Shown piece after piece: positions 6,767 through 9,537 of a DNA stretch of 9,537 nucleotides. A program made the translations under genes and the position numbers. Within the stretch, counting starts at the first letter, position 1. Every line of letters begins with the position of its first letter. The stretch is from an uncultured Pirellulaceae bacterium (GTDB lineage: Bacteria; Planctomycetota; Planctomycetia; Pirellulales; Pirellulaceae), in assembly GCA_934255105.1 (NCBI GenBank), contig CAKQNH010000122.1, positions 1 through 9,537 of the forward strand, in the 5' to 3' direction. Under the pieces are notes generated by a model, which was not told the origin of the DNA, did no database searches, and worked only from the letters and a program-made list of their open reading frames with translations.

Positions 6767-8182
6767 TTATGACGCGATTTTGGACTTATCAATCGGTAGA
6801 CCGGCCTGGGTCCAGGCTCTGAATCCGCCTGTCATATCGATGACTTCTAACCCAGCAGCTTGCAGAAGACTGACGGCGATGGCCGAACGACCTCCACCCA
6901 GGCAATGAGCCACGATCGGCTGGCTGCTATCTAGCGACGCGATGTTGTCTGGCAGACGACCTAGGAACCGATGCTCGGCCCCTGCGATGCGGCTCGCCTT
7001 CCATTCTTCATCGCTGCGGACATCCAGCAACTTAACCGCGCCCGACTCGATGCGGGATTTTAATTCCGCCGGCGTAGCCGACTGGTAGCTCTGCTTAGCC
7101 AGGCCGGCGGCGCGTACCTGCGCCGCATCGAAGTAGCCGCGCACATCGTCCATGCCAATCTTGCGCAGCACCCACGTCGCTTCGGAGAGCTGGCTGGGAT
7201 CGGCGATCAGGTAGGCTGGCTTGGAGTAGTCGACAACCCAGCCAGCCCATGCGGCCAGCATAGCGGTTGGGATGTTGATCGTTCGTGGCACATGCCCCTC
7301 GGCGAAATGCGCGGAGTCGGCTAGGTCGATAACCGTCGCTTCATCCAATACCTTGGTTAACGATTCCACCGACTGGAGCTCAGGCAGGCCACGGTCACCA
7401 ATGACCTCTGGACCCTCCTTGTTGACTCGTTTCATCACCGCAAAGTATTTGGGGGCTTCTGGCTGGTCAGACAGAATGTACTTCACAAACTTATCTTCGT
7501 CGGTGAACTGCAGCGCCGGGTTGAACAGTTTTTCGTAGCCCACCGTAGTAGATGGAATTGCTCCCAAGCCTTTGCCACAGGCGCTTCCGGCACCATGCGC
7601 GGGCCAAACCTGTAGGTAGTCGGGGAGTTGCTTGAATCGCTCCGCTGAATGGAACAGTTGCCGTGCGCCGGGTTCTGCTGTGTCAGCCAAACCGGCAGCC
7701 TCCTCCAACAGGTCGGGGCGGCCAATCGATCCCACAAACACAAAGTCACCCGTGAAGATGCCCATCGGTTTGTCGGCGCCTCCACCTTCGTCAGTCAGCA
7801 CAAACGAGATGCTCTCGGGAGTGTGGCCAGGGGTGTGCAATGCGTCAAATCTAATGTTGCCGATCATGAAGGAGTCGCCGTCTTTGAGCAACTGATGATC
7901 GTACTGATCGACGAATTGGTACTTCCATTCCGCTGGCCCTTCGTCCGATACATACAGCTTGGCTCCAACCCGGTCGGCCAACTCTCGTGCGCCTGAAACG
8001 TAATCCGCGTGGATATGGGTCTCCGCCACGGCAACCAGCTTGAGACCTTCGCGCTGGGCCATCTCGAGATACGGCTCGATATCGCGCCCCGGATCGACCA
8101 CTACGGCGACTTCGGCGCGTTGACAGCCGACCATGTAGGATGCGTGAGCCAGAGCTTGGTCATAGAAATATTTGAGTAGCAT
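6767..8182 (-). CDS. CstB-like persulfide dioxygenase: metallo-beta-lactamase fold plus two rhodanese domains
   Basis: From the ATG at 8182 this is a 471-residue cytoplasmic enzyme with the order dioxygenase, pseudo-rhodanese, rhodanese, as in Staphylococcus aureus CstB, which oxidises persulfides and forms thiosulfate. The metallo-beta-lactamase part carries THIHADYVSG at 55-64, HTPGHTPES at 116-124 and FTGDFVFVG at 143-151; by comparison with ETHE1 the iron ligands should be His56, His120 and Asp146. VWPAHGAGSACGKGLG (192-207) is typical of this branch. The middle rhodanese-like domain (about 265-362) has AYLIADPSQ where a catalytic cysteine loop would be, so it should be inactive. The C-terminal domain (about 367-465) keeps the active loop CLGGGRS with Cys427. 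The start at 8182 has GAAGGA 8 nt upstream; the frame is open to 8221, but that longer start would overlap the previous gene and has no such site. It lies 28 bp downstream of the membrane rhodanese gene, in the same presumed operon. Confidence 0.93.
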   Translation of the reverse strand: MLLKYFYDQALAHASYMVGCQRAEVAVVVDPGRDIEPYLEMAQREGLKLVAVAETHIHADYVSGARELADRVGAKLYVSDEGPAEWKYQFVDQYDHQLLKDGDSFMIGNIRFDALHTPGHTPESISFVLTDEGGGADKPMGIFTGDFVFVGSIGRPDLLEEAAGLADTAEPGARQLFHSAERFKQLPDYLQVWPAHGAGSACGKGLGAIPSTTVGYEKLFNPALQFTDEDKFVKYILSDQPEAPKYFAVMKRVNKEGPEVIGDRGLPELQSVESLTKVLDEATVIDLADSAHFAEGHVPRTINIPTAMLAAWAGWVVDYSKPAYLIADPSQLSEATWVLRKIGMDDVRGYFDAAQVRAAGLAKQSYQSATPAELKSRIESGAVKLLDVRSDEEWKASRIAGAEHRFLGRLPDNIASLDSSQPIVAHCLGGGRSAIAVSLLQAAGLEVIDMTGGFRAWTQAGLPIDKSKIAS

Positions 8183-8210
8183 GAGTTTTTTCCTTCGCCA
8201 AAGACAACCG

Positions 8211-8762
8211 CTAGACCCCACATGATTCAGCCGCGTGCCGGTTCCATGGCATCTTAGCGATCATCATCCCCATCGCACAGCTATTCGTCAGGCCGGCAAA
8301 CACAAGACCCGCCCCGACAAAAGCGCAGATGCCTGTGAAGTAGGGATGCACAAATAGACCCAGCAGGGCACCGGTAAGCACGATCGCTCCCGCTGCAATT
8401 CGCACTTGCCGTTCCAGCGACATCGACTCTCTACCGCGCACGACCGGCAGTCCAGCGCTAACCCAGGCATCGGTGCCGCCTTCGATATTGACGACGTTGG
8501 TAAAGCCCGCGTCGAAGAACTTCTTTTGAGCTTTCGCAGCGCGGGCTCCACTTTTGCAGATGACATACAGCGGCTCATCGGCTGATCCATTGCGCTGCTT
8601 CATCACCGCCGACGGATCGAGTGCGTCGAGTGGCACACTTCGCGCCACCTCGGCATGCACTTGGCGATACTCCATTGGCGTGCGAACGTCGACGACATCG
8701 ACGGCCGCCTGATCGTTCCGCTGGGCGAGTTGCTGTACTGTGATTGACTGAGCTTGACTCAT
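8211..8762 (-). CDS. Membrane-anchored rhodanese (YgaP-like: rhodanese plus DUF2892)
   Basis: This 183-residue protein has a rhodanese domain at about 5-108 and a C-terminal membrane pair. The catalytic loop is CKSGARA starting at Cys69 in LYVICKSGARAA, and VDVVDVRTPMEY at 21-32 is the usual first rhodanese signature. Residues 119-137 and 142-159 are hydrophobic and form the two-helix DUF2892 hairpin, ending in the family motif NSCAMGMMIAKMPWNR. As in Escherichia coli YgaP, the catalytic domain should sit on the cytoplasmic face, where it would pass sulfane sulfur to thiols or cyanide. An extra cysteine (Cys162) sits just after the second helix. It is the first gene after the operator copy at 8798-8815, so it should be the repressor's main target, followed closely by the dioxygenase gene. 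A weak purine-rich GAAGAAAG stretch precedes the ATG. Confidence 0.93.
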   Translation of the reverse strand: MSQAQSITVQQLAQRNDQAAVDVVDVRTPMEYRQVHAEVARSVPLDALDPSAVMKQRNGSADEPLYVICKSGARAAKAQKKFFDAGFTNVVNIEGGTDAWVSAGLPVVRGRESMSLERQVRIAAGAIVLTGALLGLFVHPYFTGICAFVGAGLVFAGLTNSCAMGMMIAKMPWNRHAAESCGV

Positions 8763-8787
8763 TTTCGTTTTTCTTTCTTCGTAGAGT

Positions 8788-8793
8788 ATTATC
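8788..8793 (-). promoter_or_regulatory. Candidate -10 box for the membrane-rhodanese/dioxygenase operon
   Basis: Read on the minus strand this is GATAAT, five of six bases of the -10 consensus, placed so that transcription would start near 8781, about 19 nt before the rhodanese ATG. The matching -35 area (about 8811-8817) lies inside the operator and is poor (CATATC or ATATCG), as expected if the operator covers it. This is an inference without a strong -35 box. Confidence 0.4.
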
Positions 8794-8797
8794 GTGC

Positions 8798-8815
8798 TAT
8801 CGTAACCTTACGATA
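8798..8815. promoter_or_regulatory. ArsR-type operator upstream of the rhodanese operon
   Basis: tatcgtaa-cc-ttacgata is a perfect 8-bp inverted repeat with a 2-bp centre. The 21-bp segment 8798-8818 differs at only two positions from 9196-9216 in the repressor's own promoter, which strongly suggests that one dimeric repressor binds both. It lies between the repressor stop and the membrane rhodanese start and overlaps the probable promoter of that operon. Confidence 0.85.
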
Positions 8816-8823
8816 TGTATGGT

Positions 8824-8847
8824 AAAAAAAGGGATGGCGTTTCCGCC
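8824..8847 (-). terminator. Weak intrinsic terminator or attenuator after the repressor gene
   Basis: On the minus strand, 8 bp past the repressor stop, GGCG-GAAA-CGCC forms a 4-bp GC stem with a GNRA-type tetraloop (8847-8836). After ATCCC comes a run of seven T (8830-8824). The stem is short for full termination, but its position just before the second operator fits partial uncoupling of the repressor from the operon downstream. Confidence 0.4.
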
Positions 8848-8854
8848 GCGGACA

Positions 8855-9172
8855 TCATTCCAAAAACCGACTCTCCACGCACTGCATGATATTCTGCAAA
8901 TGCGGCTCGGCGACTTGGTAGTACACCCGTCGGCCCTCGCGCTCGCTCGTAAAAAACCCACATCGCTGCATCAGCCGTAGGTGCTCCGAAGCGACGTTGT
9001 CTGGGATTTGACAATCCTCTGCCAGTTCCCCGACGGTATAGCGCCCATGCAGCAACAACTGGACGATGCGCAGCCTGACCGGGTGCGCCAGCGTCTTCAG
9101 GCACTCGGCCGCCTGGGCAAACGCCGCCGGACTTCCGGCGGGTTTCGTTGTCGTTTTAGATTTTGTAGCCAT
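8855..9172 (-). CDS. ArsR-family winged-helix repressor of the sulfur cassette
   Basis: From the ATG at 9172 this is a 105-residue winged-helix regulator of normal ArsR/SmtB length. ECLKTLAHPVRLRIVQLLL at 23-41 is the family hallmark, VGELAEDCQIPDNVASEHLRLM at 47-68 is the helix-turn-helix, and EREGRRVYYQV at 77-87 the beta wing. Cysteines are Cys24, Cys54, Cys71 and Cys98. The ELCVCDL metal motif of ArsR is absent, and a cysteine is missing at the position of the first sensing cysteine of the persulfide sensors BigR/SqrR (Gln38 here), so any thiol sensing would use a different pair. GGGAGG lies 6 nt before the ATG, which fixes the start; the frame extends to 9190, but that is upstream of the predicted transcript start. 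Two matching operators, one in its own promoter and one before the rhodanese gene, imply autoregulation and control of the cassette. Sulfide or persulfide as inducer is inferred from the neighbours. Confidence 0.92.
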   Translation of the reverse strand: MATKSKTTTKPAGSPAAFAQAAECLKTLAHPVRLRIVQLLLHGRYTVGELAEDCQIPDNVASEHLRLMQRCGFFTSEREGRRVYYQVAEPHLQNIMQCVESRFLE

Positions 9173-9191
9173 CGTTGACCTCCCATACACA

Positions 9192-9219
9192 AGTATATCG
9201 TAACATCACGATATGTCAA
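9192..9219 (-). promoter_or_regulatory. Promoter of the ArsR-family gene
   Basis: On the minus strand there is a perfect TTGACA -35 box (9219-9214), a 16-bp spacer and a TATACT -10 box (9197-9192). Transcription would start near 9185, leaving a leader of only about 13 nt, just enough to include the GGGAGG ribosome-binding site at 9184-9179. The operator fills the spacer, which fits autorepression. Confidence 0.8.
9195..9214. promoter_or_regulatory. ArsR-type operator in the repressor's own promoter
   Basis: atatcgt-aacatc-acgatat is a perfect 7-bp inverted repeat with a 6-bp centre. It fills the spacer between the -35 and -10 boxes and touches both. It is a near copy of the site at 8798-8815. 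A bound dimer would block RNA polymerase directly. Confidence 0.85.
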
Positions 9220-9268
9220 TGAGTAATTCATGTGCACTTTAGCAATTTGCCGTATGGCTGCCTCCCGT

Positions 9269-9441
9269 AAAACGCGCACTCCTGCCCGTTTTCGTGGAAA
9301 ACGCGCACTCCTTACCCGTTTTCGTGGAAAACGCGCACTCCTGCCAGTTTTCGAGTAGAGCGCACTCCTGCCCGTTGTCGTGTAGAACGGGCACTCCTGC
9401 CCGTTGTCGTGTAAAACGCGCACTCCTGCCCGTTTAATTCC
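9269..9441. repeat. Tandem array of six ~29-bp hairpin units
   Basis: Units begin at 9269, 9298, 9328, 9357, 9384 and 9413 and are 27-30 bp long, with a core close to acgcgcactcctgcccgtt. There are no unique spacers, so this is a minisatellite rather than a CRISPR array. Each unit is self-complementary: the fifth contains the perfect 8-bp stem aacgggca-ctcc-tgcccgtt, and most of the others keep the same stem with a C:C mismatch (aacgcgca/tgcccgtt). An open frame crosses the array on the minus strand, but it is only a repeat translation. Confidence 0.9.
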
Positions 9442-9481
9442 CACAAGTCAGTCTCAGCTCATTATCAGCAGCGCGAATCGT

Positions 9482-9507
9482 ACCCCTGCCCGCGCAGCGG
9501 GAGGGGT
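9482..9507. repeat. GC-rich hairpin at the right end
   Basis: acccctgcccgc pairs with gcgggaggggt around a 3-nt loop (gca), with one bulged base. A purine-rich G tract follows to the window end. No gene is visible from 9442 to 9537; this looks like another intergenic hairpin repeat. Confidence 0.7.
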
Positions 9508-9537
9508 CGAGCCTAGGCGAGGGGGAGGGCGGAAGGG

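Noticed and set aside
8183..8221. Upstream start for the CstB-like dioxygenase at 8221
   Set aside because: It would add MGSSGCLWRRKKL, which is unlike the family, and overlap the preceding gene, while the ATG at 8182 has GAAGGA at good spacing.
9173..9190. Upstream GTG start for the repressor at 9190
   Set aside because: It lies upstream of the transcription start predicted from the promoter, and the ATG at 9172 has GGGAGG 6 nt away.
9269..9441. CRISPR array
   Set aside because: Units follow each other directly with no unique spacers, vary in length and sequence, and no cas genes are present.
9097..9444. 115-codon minus-strand frame over the tandem array
   Set aside because: Its N-terminal two-thirds is a translation of the hairpin repeats and its C-terminal end overlaps the ArsR-family gene and its promoter in another frame.

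Overview
The window looks like bacterial chromosome, most likely from a planctomycete of the Pirellula/Rhodopirellula kind. That placement is an inference from moderate-to-high GC, gene style, and gaps packed with hairpin-forming dispersed repeats (motifs such as GTAGAACGG-hairpin, CCGACGC-GGA-GCGTCGG and an AAGTCGCCAGACTTTGGA inverted repeat). Every gene I can support lies on the minus strand, so the biological order runs from right to left.

Right end (about 9200-9537): no gene. It holds six tandem ~29-bp units that each fold into a hairpin, then one GC-rich hairpin.

Centre right (9172 down to 4983): a regulated sulfane-sulfur cassette. An ArsR-family repressor (9172-8855) has a near-consensus promoter with an inverted-repeat operator in its spacer. 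A near-identical copy of that operator lies between the repressor and the next gene. Then come a membrane-anchored rhodanese of the YgaP type (8762-8211), a CstB-like persulfide dioxygenase with a degenerate and an active rhodanese domain (8182-6767), and a CoA-disulfide/persulfide-reductase-type flavoprotein with a C-terminal rhodanese (6659-4983). Together they suggest carrying, oxidising and reducing persulfide sulfur under repressor control, probably in response to sulfide or persulfide. No sulfide:quinone oxidoreductase is present in the window.

Centre left (4763 down to 1655): after a 219-bp gap full of hairpins comes a three-gene exporter operon of the DevBCA/MacB-like kind: membrane fusion protein, FtsX-fold permease and ATPase. 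The genes are joined by two ATGA stop/start overlaps. Its substrate is unknown; its place next to the sulfur genes is suggestive only.

Left end: 923-1654 has no convincing gene. It carries a 28-bp direct repeat with an inverted third copy, and a diverged 54-bp direct repeat 458 bp apart. From 922 to the window edge is the N-terminal part of a PLP-dependent group II amino-acid decarboxylase; its stop lies outside the window.
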